DNA of 64,000 nt from CAIVND01 sp035532075 (GTDB taxonomy: Bacteria > Actinomycetota > Acidimicrobiia > Acidimicrobiales > Bog-793): NCBI GenBank assembly GCA_035532075.1, contig DATKRV010000098.1, positions 62,001 to 126,000 on the forward strand, in the 5' to 3' direction. Shown here piece by piece: positions 8,393 through 16,246 of this stretch (the stretch's first letter is position 1; each line of letters starts with the position of its first letter). Under the pieces are notes generated by a model. That model was given only the letters and a program-made list of their open reading frames with translations. It ran no database searches and had not been told where the DNA came from. The position numbers and the translations under genes are program-made.

Positions 8393-9265
8393 TCATCCGC
8401 GGAGTTGACGGACGAGACGCTCCGCCGATTCGTGCCAGTCCGGGAGGAGCGAGAGACCACTCGCGAGGAGCGCTGCATTTTCGAGCACCGAATTCATCGG
8501 CCTCTTCGCCGGACGGACCGGAAAGAGTTCTTCGGTGGCGATGGGCTCGACGCGTAAATGATCTCCCCCGGCGAGCCGAACGATCTCGCGCGCGAACTCG
8601 AACCAGGTCGTCGGACCCTGGTTTGTGACATGGAAGATGCCCCGACGGCGCGACAGGGCGAGTTCGATGACACTCGGCGCAAGATCAGCGGCAAAGGTGG
8701 GACATCCGCGCTGGTCATCCACAAAACGCAGTGGTTCATCATTTTTGTCAACCAGTCGCAGAACTGTTTTGAGCATGTTCGAACCGTGCTCACCACACAC
8801 CCAGGAGGTCCGCACGATCGTCGAAGAGAGATCCAACACACGTTCTCCAGCGAGTTTTGATCTTCCATATACCGACTGTGGATTCGGATCGTCCCATTCG
8901 AGATACGGTCGCCCGAGCGTCCCATCAAAGACATAGTCGGTCGAGAGATAGCACAGATGTGCACCGACACCCGCGGCTGCCTCGGCGAGATGTCGCGTTC
9001 CGAGATAGTTCACCCGGAAGGCGCGCTCCACCTCGCTCTCACAGGCATCGACCGCGGTGAAGGCGGCAGGATGAATGATCACGTCGGGTTCGATTGTGCG
9101 GATCAGCATATGGACCACATCGCGCTCTGCGATGTCGAGGTCATCGTGGGTGGCGCCAACAATGTCGATGAGCGCTCTCGCTGTTCGCGCCTCGTTTCTT
9201 CGATTCAGCTCCGCGACGATATCGGAGCCGACCTGACCGCCCGCGCCCGTTACCAGTACCCGCAT
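8393..9265 (-). CDS. rfbD: dTDP-4-dehydrorhamnose reductase
   Basis: Last step of dTDP-L-rhamnose synthesis: NADPH-dependent reduction of dTDP-4-dehydro-L-rhamnose. The 290-residue protein has MRVLVTGAGGQVGSDIV, the family block PDVIIHPAAFTAVDACE, YLSTDYVFDG, the catalytic YGRSKLAGE and VRTSWVCGEHGSNMLKT. Its ATG lies 26 bases after the rfbB stop and it is followed by the WbbL-like transferase, so synthesis and use of dTDP-rhamnose are co-transcribed. Confidence 0.95.
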   Translation of the reverse strand: MRVLVTGAGGQVGSDIVAELNRRNEARTARALIDIVGATHDDLDIAERDVVHMLIRTIEPDVIIHPAAFTAVDACESEVERAFRVNYLGTRHLAEAAAGVGAHLCYLSTDYVFDGTLGRPYLEWDDPNPQSVYGRSKLAGERVLDLSSTIVRTSWVCGEHGSNMLKTVLRLVDKNDEPLRFVDDQRGCPTFAADLAPSVIELALSRRRGIFHVTNQGPTTWFEFAREIVRLAGGDHLRVEPIATEELFPVRPAKRPMNSVLENAALLASGLSLLPDWHESAERLVRQLRG

Positions 9266-9291
9266 CTAGCGCGTCGCCAAGCTCGTTGGCA

Positions 9292-10305
9292 TCAGCTCTT
9301 CCACTGCCCTTCGACCACCGGCGAACGGCCGATAAGAGGTCGCCACCATGATTCGTTTTCCACGTACCACCTCACGGTATCGGCGAGTCCCTTTTCAAAC
9401 TCGATGGTCGGGGCCCAACCGAGCTCGCGACGGATCTTCGTCGAATCGAGAAGATAGCGGCGGTCATGCCCCGGACGGTCTGCAACGATCTCCTTGAGCG
9501 ATCCCGGCCGATTCGTCGCCTCGAGCACGCGGTCCGCGATCTCCATGATGCTTGCCTCGCGACCCGAACCGACGTTGTAGGTCTCACCAACAACTCCGCG
9601 TTGTAGAACAAGCTCGATCGCGCGGCAGTGATCGATCACGTGCAACCACTCGCGACGGTTCTCCGTCGAGGCGTAGAGCGGGAGCGCGGCGCTGTCGATC
9701 GCCCGACTGACAAAAAGCGGGATGACCTTCTCGGGGAACTGGTGGGGACCGTAGTTGTTCGAACAGTTGGTTATCGTCGCCGGAAGACGAAAGGTCTCGA
9801 AATATGACCGCACCACGTGGTCAGAGCCAGCCTTCGATGCGTTGTAAGGCGTACGCGGCTCATAGGGCGACGATTCGCTGAACGACTCGTTGCTGTCGAG
9901 CGCCAGATCGCCATAGACCTCACATGTTGAAATGTGATGGAAGCGGCCTATTCCGACACGTACCGCGGCATCCGCGAGCGCCTGGGTGCCAAGCACATTC
10001 GTGCGGTAGAACCGCGCGGGATCGAGGATCGCCAGACTGTTGTGCGATTCCGCGGCAAAGTTGACAATCGTGTCGATGCCGAAGGTCGCGAGCAGATGTT
10101 CGATCAACTCCTGGTTCCCGATGTCCCCCTTGATAAATCGCACAGCCCCAGAGCGCTCGAGGCTCGAAAGCGTTGCCCGGTTCCCGGCATAGGTGAGCGC
10201 ATCGAGGACGAACAGCTCGTCGTCGGAGTGCTGCTCTGACCAGTAGTGGGCAAAATTCGAACCAATGAAACCGGCTCCGCCGGTGACGAGAAGTCGCATA
10301 ATCAT
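9292..10305 (-). CDS. rfbB: dTDP-glucose 4,6-dehydratase
   Basis: Converts dTDP-glucose to dTDP-4-keto-6-deoxyglucose with bound NAD. The 337-residue protein has RLLVTGGAGFIGSNFAHYW, INFAAE-type segment VNFAAESHN, HISTCEVYGDL, the YxxxK pair in TPYNASKAGSDHVVRSY, NNYGPHQFPEKVIPLF and REWLHVIDHC. Two ATGs are possible (10305 and 10299). No strong Shine-Dalgarno is visible; instead the leader holds three perfect hairpins (see separate entry). It heads the glycan operon after birA. Confidence 0.95.
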   Translation of the reverse strand: MIMRLLVTGGAGFIGSNFAHYWSEQHSDDELFVLDALTYAGNRATLSSLERSGAVRFIKGDIGNQELIEHLLATFGIDTIVNFAAESHNSLAILDPARFYRTNVLGTQALADAAVRVGIGRFHHISTCEVYGDLALDSNESFSESSPYEPRTPYNASKAGSDHVVRSYFETFRLPATITNCSNNYGPHQFPEKVIPLFVSRAIDSAALPLYASTENRREWLHVIDHCRAIELVLQRGVVGETYNVGSGREASIMEIADRVLEATNRPGSLKEIVADRPGHDRRYLLDSTKIRRELGWAPTIEFEKGLADTVRWYVENESWWRPLIGRSPVVEGQWKS

Positions 10306-10318
10306 CTAAGGGTAGTTG

Positions 10319-10413
10319 GCGGGGGCCACCCTTCCTACTCATCCTCGGCCCCCGCTCGCTGGTCTATGACGAACCAGCGTCACTCACATCGAACGCCCTT
10401 GAACCATTCAAGG
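10319..10413 (-). promoter_or_regulatory. Three consecutive perfect hairpins in the birA-rfbB gap (rfbB leader)
   Basis: The 181-base gap between birA and rfbB contains three perfect inverted repeats in a row: GCGGGGGCC (10319-10327) with GGCCCCCGC (10347-10355); CGCTGGT (10357-10363) with ACCAGCG (10373-10379); CCTTGAA (10397-10403) with TTCAAGG (10407-10413, three-base loop). None is followed by a T-run on the minus strand, so simple intrinsic termination is not obvious. They end 14 bases before the rfbB start and could be a structured leader or a protein site. Function is unknown. Confidence 0.5.
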
Positions 10414-10486
10414 CAGTTCTCCAAGGAGATCTGAACGAAACAGTCGGTTCCGCATGCGTCGCTAACTCAGTACGGAGCGATCGAGA

Positions 10487-11257
10487 TCAATGGCGAAGAT
10501 GAATCACATCGGCGGCGTCGAGTTCGCGTACCACACCACCCTCTTGCACCTGAAGGCGCCCTGCGTCAGTCACTCCGATCGCCTCCGCCTCGTAGCTGCG
10601 ACCACGCTGTTCAACGCGCACCCTGCGCCCAATCGTGCCAAGCGCATCACGGTAGCGCTGCATCAGTTCGAGATGAAACGACCTATCGCCGAGCAGGCGA
10701 TAGTCGCAACTTATGTTCTCGAGCATCGACTGTGCGAGCAGATCCCGGTCCACCAACTGTCCCGATGCCTCATACAGCGTCGTCGCGCGCGTCGCGGCCC
10801 CCGACTCCGATGGTGCGAGCTCGCTCGGCGCCTCGTCACCTGGCCATTGGATATTGATCCCGATGCCGACAATGAGTGCGTGACCCAAATCCGTTTCGAC
10901 GATCTCAGCGAGAAGCCCTGCGACCTTCGCTTCATCGACAAGAAGATCGTTTGGCCACTTGAGCGATACCTCAACGCCGGCGAGCTCGTCGATCGCGTCG
11001 CGTGCACTGAGCGCGACGATGGTCATTACAAGGTGAAAATCCTCAATTTCGAGCGACGGGCGAAAGAGCATCGAACACAAGAGCGACGAATGGGGAACAG
11101 ACGCCCAGGAGCGACCGAGCCGGCCGCGCCCATCACTTTGTGAATCAGCGATTGCAACGCCTCCCTCAGGGTCACCCAAACGCGCGCGATCGATCAGGTA
11201 GCGATTCGTCGAGTCGATGGCCGTGAAGTGCGTCGGCCTCGCGAAGAGGTTGCTCAC
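10487..11257 (-). CDS. birA: Biotin--[acetyl-CoA-carboxylase] ligase
   Basis: Activates biotin with ATP and attaches it to the lysine of biotin carrier proteins. The 256-residue protein has the ligase signature SDGRGRLGRSWAS, the block SLKWPNDLLVDEAKVAGLLAEI, GIGINIQWPG and a small C-terminal domain. There is no N-terminal helix-turn-helix, so it is a class I, non-repressor ligase. The GTG at 11257 begins MSNLFARPTHF. It is divergent from, and 95 bases from, the biotin carboxylase/BCCP gene that is its probable substrate. Confidence 0.93.
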   Translation of the reverse strand: MSNLFARPTHFTAIDSTNRYLIDRARLGDPEGGVAIADSQSDGRGRLGRSWASVPHSSLLCSMLFRPSLEIEDFHLVMTIVALSARDAIDELAGVEVSLKWPNDLLVDEAKVAGLLAEIVETDLGHALIVGIGINIQWPGDEAPSELAPSESGAATRATTLYEASGQLVDRDLLAQSMLENISCDYRLLGDRSFHLELMQRYRDALGTIGRRVRVEQRGRSYEAEAIGVTDAGRLQVQEGGVVRELDAADVIHLRH

Positions 11258-11352
11258 CGCACTAGCCTCATTGTTGGGCCCTCACCGGGCAACACAGGTT
11301 CTGTATCTCATCAGCATATGGCCAATTTCACCAAAGACAGAGTGGGGAGTAC

Positions 11353-13098
11353 GTGTTCGAGAAAGTCCTGATTGCGAATCGAGGCGAGATCGCGATCAGG
11401 GTCGCGAGGACCTGTCATGAACTCGGTATCGCAACGGTCGCGATCTATTCCGAACTCGATGCGAACTCGGCCCATGTGCGCGCGTGCGATGAGGCCTACC
11501 TCGTCGACGGGCAAAACCCGATCGCGGGATATCTCGATATCGAGGCGATTGTCGCGGTTATGGCGCGTGCAGAAGCCGACGCTGTCCATCCGGGATATGG
11601 ATTTCTCGCCGAGAATGCCGCTTTTGCAAGAGCCGTCACGCTCGCCGGCGCGGTGTTCGTCGGGCCGCTACCAGAGACAATCGAGCTGATGGGATCGAAG
11701 ATCAGTGCGCGTGCCGCCGCCGAGAGCGCGGGCGTACGCGGTGTTCCGGGCCACAACATCCCCGTAGAGAACCTCGAGGAGATCATCGCGTTCGCGGACT
11801 CCGCGGGTTGGCCGGTCGCGATCAAGGCAGCGTATGGCGGAGGAGGGCGCGGACTCAAGGTCGTCCACAGCCCCGATGAGGCGCGGGAGCAGTTCGAGGC
11901 TGCGACACGCGAGTCCCTCGCCTATTTCGGTCGCTCGGAGGTCTACCTCGAGCGTTATCTGCTCGCGCCGCGCCACATCGAGATGCAGGTCATCGCAGAT
12001 AATTTCGGCGACGTCGTCTGGCTCGGAGAGCGCGACTGCTCATCGCAGCGTCGACACCAGAAGCTCATCGAAGAGACCCCGGCACCAGCGATCTCTGAGG
12101 CGATTCGGGAGGAGATGGGCGAGGCTGCCGCAACGCTCGCACGGCGCTGTCACTATCGCGGTGTCGGCACGGTCGAATTCCTTTATGAGAACGGGGGGTT
12201 CTATTTCCTGGAGATGAACACCCGCCTCCAGGTCGAACATCCCGTCACCGAACTCGTCACGGGACTCGATCTCGTCCGACTCCAGCTCGAGATCGCCGCA
12301 GGCGAGCCACTTCCGATCTCCCAGAAAGAGGTCGTCTCGCACGGCCACGCAATCGAATGTCGTATCAATGCAGAGGATCCCTCGGGAGGAGCCTTTCTCC
12401 CGAGTCCCGGAACCATCGGGGAGATCCACCTCCCAGGAGGCTTTGGGGTGCGGATCGACGCGGGATATGAGGCAGGCGACGAGGTCTCGACGAACTATGA
12501 CAACCTCATCGCCAAAGTATCGGTCTGGGGCCACGACCGCGCAGAGGCGCGTACCAGGATGTTGCGCGCGCTCGACGAGACGGTCATCACTGGCGTTGCA
12601 ACGACCGTTCCCGCGCTGAAATTGATCCTCACATCCGAGCCGTTCATCGCTGCCACCCATTCGACCAGCTTCGTCGAGACCGCGGTGGACCTCTCTCCGA
12701 TCGGCCCGCCACTTGGCCCAGACGGGACACGAGACCACCTCGGTCGAATCCTCGAAACCCTCGAGACCGAGGTCGACGGACGCCGCTACCGGGTACGCAT
12801 CTGGCTCGACGCTGCCACCAAAGGCAACAGCCCGAAACACCGCGCGCCGACGAGTCGATCGCACCAGATATCGGTCGAACCCAACAGTCGCACGATCACG
12901 GCTCCCATGCAGGGCACGATCATCTCCGTAGCGGTTAGCGTCGGAGACCATGTGGAGATCGAACAGACCATCTGTGTGCTCGAGGCAATGAAGATGGAAA
13001 ATCCGATCCGCACCCGGTCGGCGGGAGTGGTGCGTGAGATTCGCGTCTCGGTCGGCGACTCGCTCGGCCCGGGAGACATCGTGGCGGTCATCGAGTGA
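11353..13098 (+). CDS. Acyl-CoA carboxylase alpha subunit: biotin carboxylase plus BCCP
   Basis: A 581-residue fusion of a biotin carboxylase (residues about 1-450: FEKVLIANRGEIAIRVARTC, YGGGGRGLKVV ATP-grasp loop, FLEMNTRLQVEHPVTE) and a C-terminal biotin carrier domain with the biotinylation motif EAMKMEN (Lys547). It carboxylates biotin with bicarbonate and ATP for an acetyl- or propionyl-CoA carboxylase. The GTG start at 11353 follows a GGGGAG Shine-Dalgarno. No carboxyltransferase beta subunit is in the window, so the acyl-CoA preference is open. The methylcitrate operon downstream shows that propionyl-CoA is metabolised in this organism. Confidence 0.93.
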   Translation: MFEKVLIANRGEIAIRVARTCHELGIATVAIYSELDANSAHVRACDEAYLVDGQNPIAGYLDIEAIVAVMARAEADAVHPGYGFLAENAAFARAVTLAGAVFVGPLPETIELMGSKISARAAAESAGVRGVPGHNIPVENLEEIIAFADSAGWPVAIKAAYGGGGRGLKVVHSPDEAREQFEAATRESLAYFGRSEVYLERYLLAPRHIEMQVIADNFGDVVWLGERDCSSQRRHQKLIEETPAPAISEAIREEMGEAAATLARRCHYRGVGTVEFLYENGGFYFLEMNTRLQVEHPVTELVTGLDLVRLQLEIAAGEPLPISQKEVVSHGHAIECRINAEDPSGGAFLPSPGTIGEIHLPGGFGVRIDAGYEAGDEVSTNYDNLIAKVSVWGHDRAEARTRMLRALDETVITGVATTVPALKLILTSEPFIAATHSTSFVETAVDLSPIGPPLGPDGTRDHLGRILETLETEVDGRRYRVRIWLDAATKGNSPKHRAPTSRSHQISVEPNSRTITAPMQGTIISVAVSVGDHVEIEQTICVLEAMKMENPIRTRSAGVVREIRVSVGDSLGPGDIVAVIE

Positions 13099-14279
13099 CC
13101 GAGGTGACTGATCGCCACAAGCAGTCGGTCATCGAAAACATCGACAGCGCATGCGACCTGCTCATCGGACTCTCGCATGAGATCCATGCCAACCCTGAAC
13201 TCTCCTTCGAAGAGGTCAGGGCCTCGACATGGTGCGCAGATGTGCTCGAGGCGAGCGGCTTCACGCTCGATCGCGCGATCTGCGACCTCCCCACTGCGTT
13301 TCGCGCATCGATCGGCACCGGGCCACTTGTCATCGGCATCTGCTGCGAGTACGACGCGCTTCCCGACATCGGACACGCCTGTGGTCACAACATCATCGCC
13401 GCAGCAGCGGTCGGCACCGGAATCGCGCTCGCCGAGCTCGTCGGTGAGCTCGACATCACGCTCGTCGTGCTTGGCACCCCGGCAGAGGAGGGAGGCGGTG
13501 GAAAGATCCTCATGCTCGAACGCGGAGGCTTTGACGGAATCAACGCCTCGATGATGGTCCACCCGTGGACCTCGGAGATGACCGGCATGCCGTGTCTCGC
13601 AGTCACCCATTTCGATGTGCACTACCACGGCATCGAGGCACACGCGTCGGCCTATCCCGAACGCGGTCGAAACGCAGCGGATGCGATCACGGTCGCTCAG
13701 GTTGCGATCGGACTACTCCGCCAGCACGCGAATCCCGGCGACCAGGTACACGGCATCGTCACCAACGGTGGCTCGGCCCCCAACATCGTGCCGGCACACA
13801 CCTCCGCCAAGTACTACGCGCGCTCGTCCACGGTTGCGAAACTTGACGAGTGGCTGCCGCGCGTCCATCGCTGTTTCGAGGCGGGCGCGATCGCGACCGA
13901 GACCTCGGTCGAGTACGTCACCCATTCGCGTCCCTATTCCGAGTTCCTGATGGACGAGCCGATGGCCGAGATCTACCGCGCAAACGCCGAGACGCTCGGT
14001 CGCTCCTTCACGCCGCCCGCGCAGCGCTTGAATGCCATCTCGACCGATATGGGAAACGTCTCGCTCGTTATTCCGGCAATCCATCCCATGCTCGACATCG
14101 ATGCGCTTCCCGCAGTCAACCACCAGGCAGCGTTCGCCGGACACTGCATCTCCCAATCTGCCGATCGCGCGCTGCTCGATGGAGCGAAGGCGATGGCGAT
14201 GACCGTGATCGACCTTGCCATTGGGCCAGAGCGGGCTCGCCTGCTCGATCGCAGCTACCAATACCGCATGCCCGGTTGA
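13095..14279 (+). CDS. M20-family amidohydrolase/peptidase (M20D type)
   Basis: A 394-residue metallohydrolase of the M20 amidohydrolase group (AbgB and aminoacylase-like relatives). It shows CCEYDALPDIGHACGHNIIAA with metal-binding Asp/His residues, the catalytic-Glu region GTPAEEGGGGKI, VHPWTSEMTG, and the dimerisation domain starting near THFDVHYHGIEAHAS. It probably hydrolyses an N-acyl amino acid or short amide. Its GTG start overlaps the carboxylase alpha stop (GTGA), so the two are translationally coupled. The substrate is unknown. Confidence 0.87.
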   Translation: MTEVTDRHKQSVIENIDSACDLLIGLSHEIHANPELSFEEVRASTWCADVLEASGFTLDRAICDLPTAFRASIGTGPLVIGICCEYDALPDIGHACGHNIIAAAAVGTGIALAELVGELDITLVVLGTPAEEGGGGKILMLERGGFDGINASMMVHPWTSEMTGMPCLAVTHFDVHYHGIEAHASAYPERGRNAADAITVAQVAIGLLRQHANPGDQVHGIVTNGGSAPNIVPAHTSAKYYARSSTVAKLDEWLPRVHRCFEAGAIATETSVEYVTHSRPYSEFLMDEPMAEIYRANAETLGRSFTPPAQRLNAISTDMGNVSLVIPAIHPMLDIDALPAVNHQAAFAGHCISQSADRALLDGAKAMAMTVIDLAIGPERARLLDRSYQYRMPG

Positions 14280-14310
14280 TTACTCGCGCGTATTCACCAG
14301 ACGCGAATGG

Positions 14311-15477
14311 TCAGTGCGCCGGGGCGACCACGTGAGGCATGCAGAGTTGGTCGTACTCCGCGATGACGATCTCGGCTCCCTCTCCACACGCCGGGCAGTT
14401 CGGGTCACGGCGCACCTTGAAGGTACGGAACTCCTCACCAAGTGCGTCATAGGCGAGAAGACGACCAACAAGGGTCTCGCCGATGCCGAGCAGCATCTTG
14501 ATCGCCTCGACCGCCTCGATCGAACCGATGATGCCACACAGCACACCAAGTACGCCCGCCTCGGCACATGAGGGTGCGAGTTCGGGAGGCGGAGGCTCGG
14601 GAACGATGCAGCGATAACACGGTCCGACATAGGGATTGAACACCGTTGCCTGACCCTCGAAACGAAAGATCGAGCCGTGCACCACCGGGGTATTTGTCAA
14701 CAATGAGGCATCGTTGACGAGATAGCGGGTCGGGAAGTTGTCGGTGCCGTCGACGACAAGGTCATACTCTTTGAACAGATCGACGATATTGTCCGCGCCA
14801 AGACGTACATCGTAGGTGACGACATTCACGTCGGGATTCATCGCAGTGAGTGCCTTCTTCGCGGAATCAACCTTGCGTTCACCGATGCGATCCATGTTGT
14901 GCAGGATCTGGCGCTGCAGGTTCGAGGCATCGACCACGTCCATGTCGACGATGCCGATCGTTCCAACACCCGCGGCCGCGAGATACAACGCTGCGGGAGA
15001 ACCGAGACCGCCGGCACCGAGCAGGAGCACCTTCGATGCGAGAAGACGCTGCTGGCCTGGCTCGGAGACCTCGGGCAGAAGCAGGTGACGCTGGTAGCGG
15101 TTGCGCTGTTCCGCGCTCAGGACGACCGGTGTCTGCCAGGTTCGACCCTCGTCCTTCCAGCGATTGAACCCACCCGCCATCGAGACGACGTCGGTGTATC
15201 CAAGGTCTGCGAGGGATTTCGCGGCGAAGGCCGAACGCGTCCCGCCGGCGCAATAGACAACGATCGGTGCGGACCTGTCGGCCACTCGGCCCTCGATCTG
15301 CACCTCGAGAAATCCACGCGGGAGATGGAGCGCTCCGGGGATTGCTCCTTGCTCGTACTCGTCGGCCTCGCGCACGTCAAGAAAGATTGCACTCGATCGC
15401 TGGGCGTCGGCCTGTGCCGGCTCGACCTCGCGGATCTTCTCCTTGACCTCCGCCAGAAGGTCTCGAAAACTTGCCAT
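14311..15477 (-). CDS. Rhodanese-ThiF/MoeB fusion: sulfur-carrier adenylyltransferase/sulfurtransferase
   Basis: 388 residues in two domains. Residues about 1-115 are a rhodanese (IFLDVREADEYEQGAIPGA; active-site loop CAGGTRS, Cys76). Residues about 118-388 are a ThiF/MoeB E1-like domain (ERYQRH-like NRYQRHLLLPEV, ATP loop GAGGLGSP at about 154-161, NLQRQILH, DGTDNFPTRYLVND) with zinc cysteine pairs CYRC and CPAC. The family adenylates the C-terminal glycine of MoaD, ThiS or CysO and then donates sulfur. In MoeZ and MOCS3 the rhodanese is C-terminal; here it is N-terminal. Convergent with the M20 gene. Confidence 0.9.
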   Translation of the reverse strand: MASFRDLLAEVKEKIREVEPAQADAQRSSAIFLDVREADEYEQGAIPGALHLPRGFLEVQIEGRVADRSAPIVVYCAGGTRSAFAAKSLADLGYTDVVSMAGGFNRWKDEGRTWQTPVVLSAEQRNRYQRHLLLPEVSEPGQQRLLASKVLLLGAGGLGSPAALYLAAAGVGTIGIVDMDVVDASNLQRQILHNMDRIGERKVDSAKKALTAMNPDVNVVTYDVRLGADNIVDLFKEYDLVVDGTDNFPTRYLVNDASLLTNTPVVHGSIFRFEGQATVFNPYVGPCYRCIVPEPPPPELAPSCAEAGVLGVLCGIIGSIEAVEAIKMLLGIGETLVGRLLAYDALGEEFRTFKVRRDPNCPACGEGAEIVIAEYDQLCMPHVVAPAH

Positions 15478-15558
15478 CTCGCGACCCCTCCTCTCTCTTT
15501 GGTTGGCGCAGCGCCAATCCTCAAGTCCTGCCCCTCGGCTCTCTCGGTTCCTTATACA

Positions 15559-15587
15559 TTACCAGTTTAGTCAACATTCCATACACT
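15559..15587 (+). promoter_or_regulatory. Candidate sigma70-type promoter for the nitroreductase gene
   Basis: TTACCA at 15559-15564 and TACACT at 15582-15587 are separated by exactly 17 bases, each matching four of six consensus positions. A GGGAG ribosome-binding site follows at 15592-15596 and the ATG is at 15609. The region lies between divergent genes and is more A/T-rich than its surroundings. Confidence 0.45.
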
Positions 15588-15608
15588 GCGCGGGAGTAGG
15601 TTCTTACG

Positions 15609-16214
15609 ATGGAGTTCAGCGACGCCGTCCACTCGCGCAAGATGACCCGGCGATTCCTTCCCGAGCCACTCGACGAGGCCCTCCTCGACCGACTCTTCTC
15701 GCTCGCTCTGCGCTCCCCGTCGGCAGGATCGACCAATGGGGTCGACCTGCTCGTACTGCGCAGCGAGGACTCACGGACGAAATTCTGGGAGACGATCAGC
15801 GACCTCGAGTGGCGCGAAGAGCCAGCTCGCTCGTTCGGGCTGACGGTCGCGCCGGTCATTGTCATTCCCGTAGCAAGCCCAAACGCCTATCTTGAGCGCT
15901 ATGCGAGAGACGACAAGTCAGCCTCTGTGCTCTCTCGTCTCCCCCTCGCATCATGGCCGGTCCCCTACTGGAGCATCGACGCGGCTTTCGTCGCGATGAC
16001 GCTGCTCCTCTCGGTCACCGACCTCGGCCTCGGTGCGCTCTTTTTTCATCTGCAAGGACGAGACCGGGAGCTCTTGAGTGCATTTGGCATCGCAGAGGGA
16101 ACGGCCACGATCGGCGCGATCGCGATCGGAAAGCCGGACACCGAGACGACCGCAGAGCGACCTCGCCGACGCGCGCGCCGCGTCGAGGAGAGGATCCATT
16201 TCGAGCGCTGGTAG
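15609..16214 (+). CDS. Nitroreductase-family FMN oxidoreductase
   Basis: 201 residues with the nitroreductase layout: an N-terminal MEFSDAVHSRKMTRRFLPEPLDE block (the SRRSxRxF-like FMN phosphate site), LALRSPSAGSTNGVDLLVL, a central SIDAAFVAMTLLLSVTDLGLGALFF helix, and GAIAIGKPD at the C-terminus. It probably reduces a quinone-, nitro- or deazaflavin-type substrate using bound FMN. A stand-alone partner for F420 maturation is one possibility, since cofE here lacks the FMN domain found in FbiB; that link is inference. Confidence 0.82.
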   Translation: MEFSDAVHSRKMTRRFLPEPLDEALLDRLFSLALRSPSAGSTNGVDLLVLRSEDSRTKFWETISDLEWREEPARSFGLTVAPVIVIPVASPNAYLERYARDDKSASVLSRLPLASWPVPYWSIDAAFVAMTLLLSVTDLGLGALFFHLQGRDRELLSAFGIAEGTATIGAIAIGKPDTETTAERPRRRARRVEERIHFERW

Positions 16215-16246
16215 GTTCTCACCAACGGTTCGCGAACGGGGGCGAC

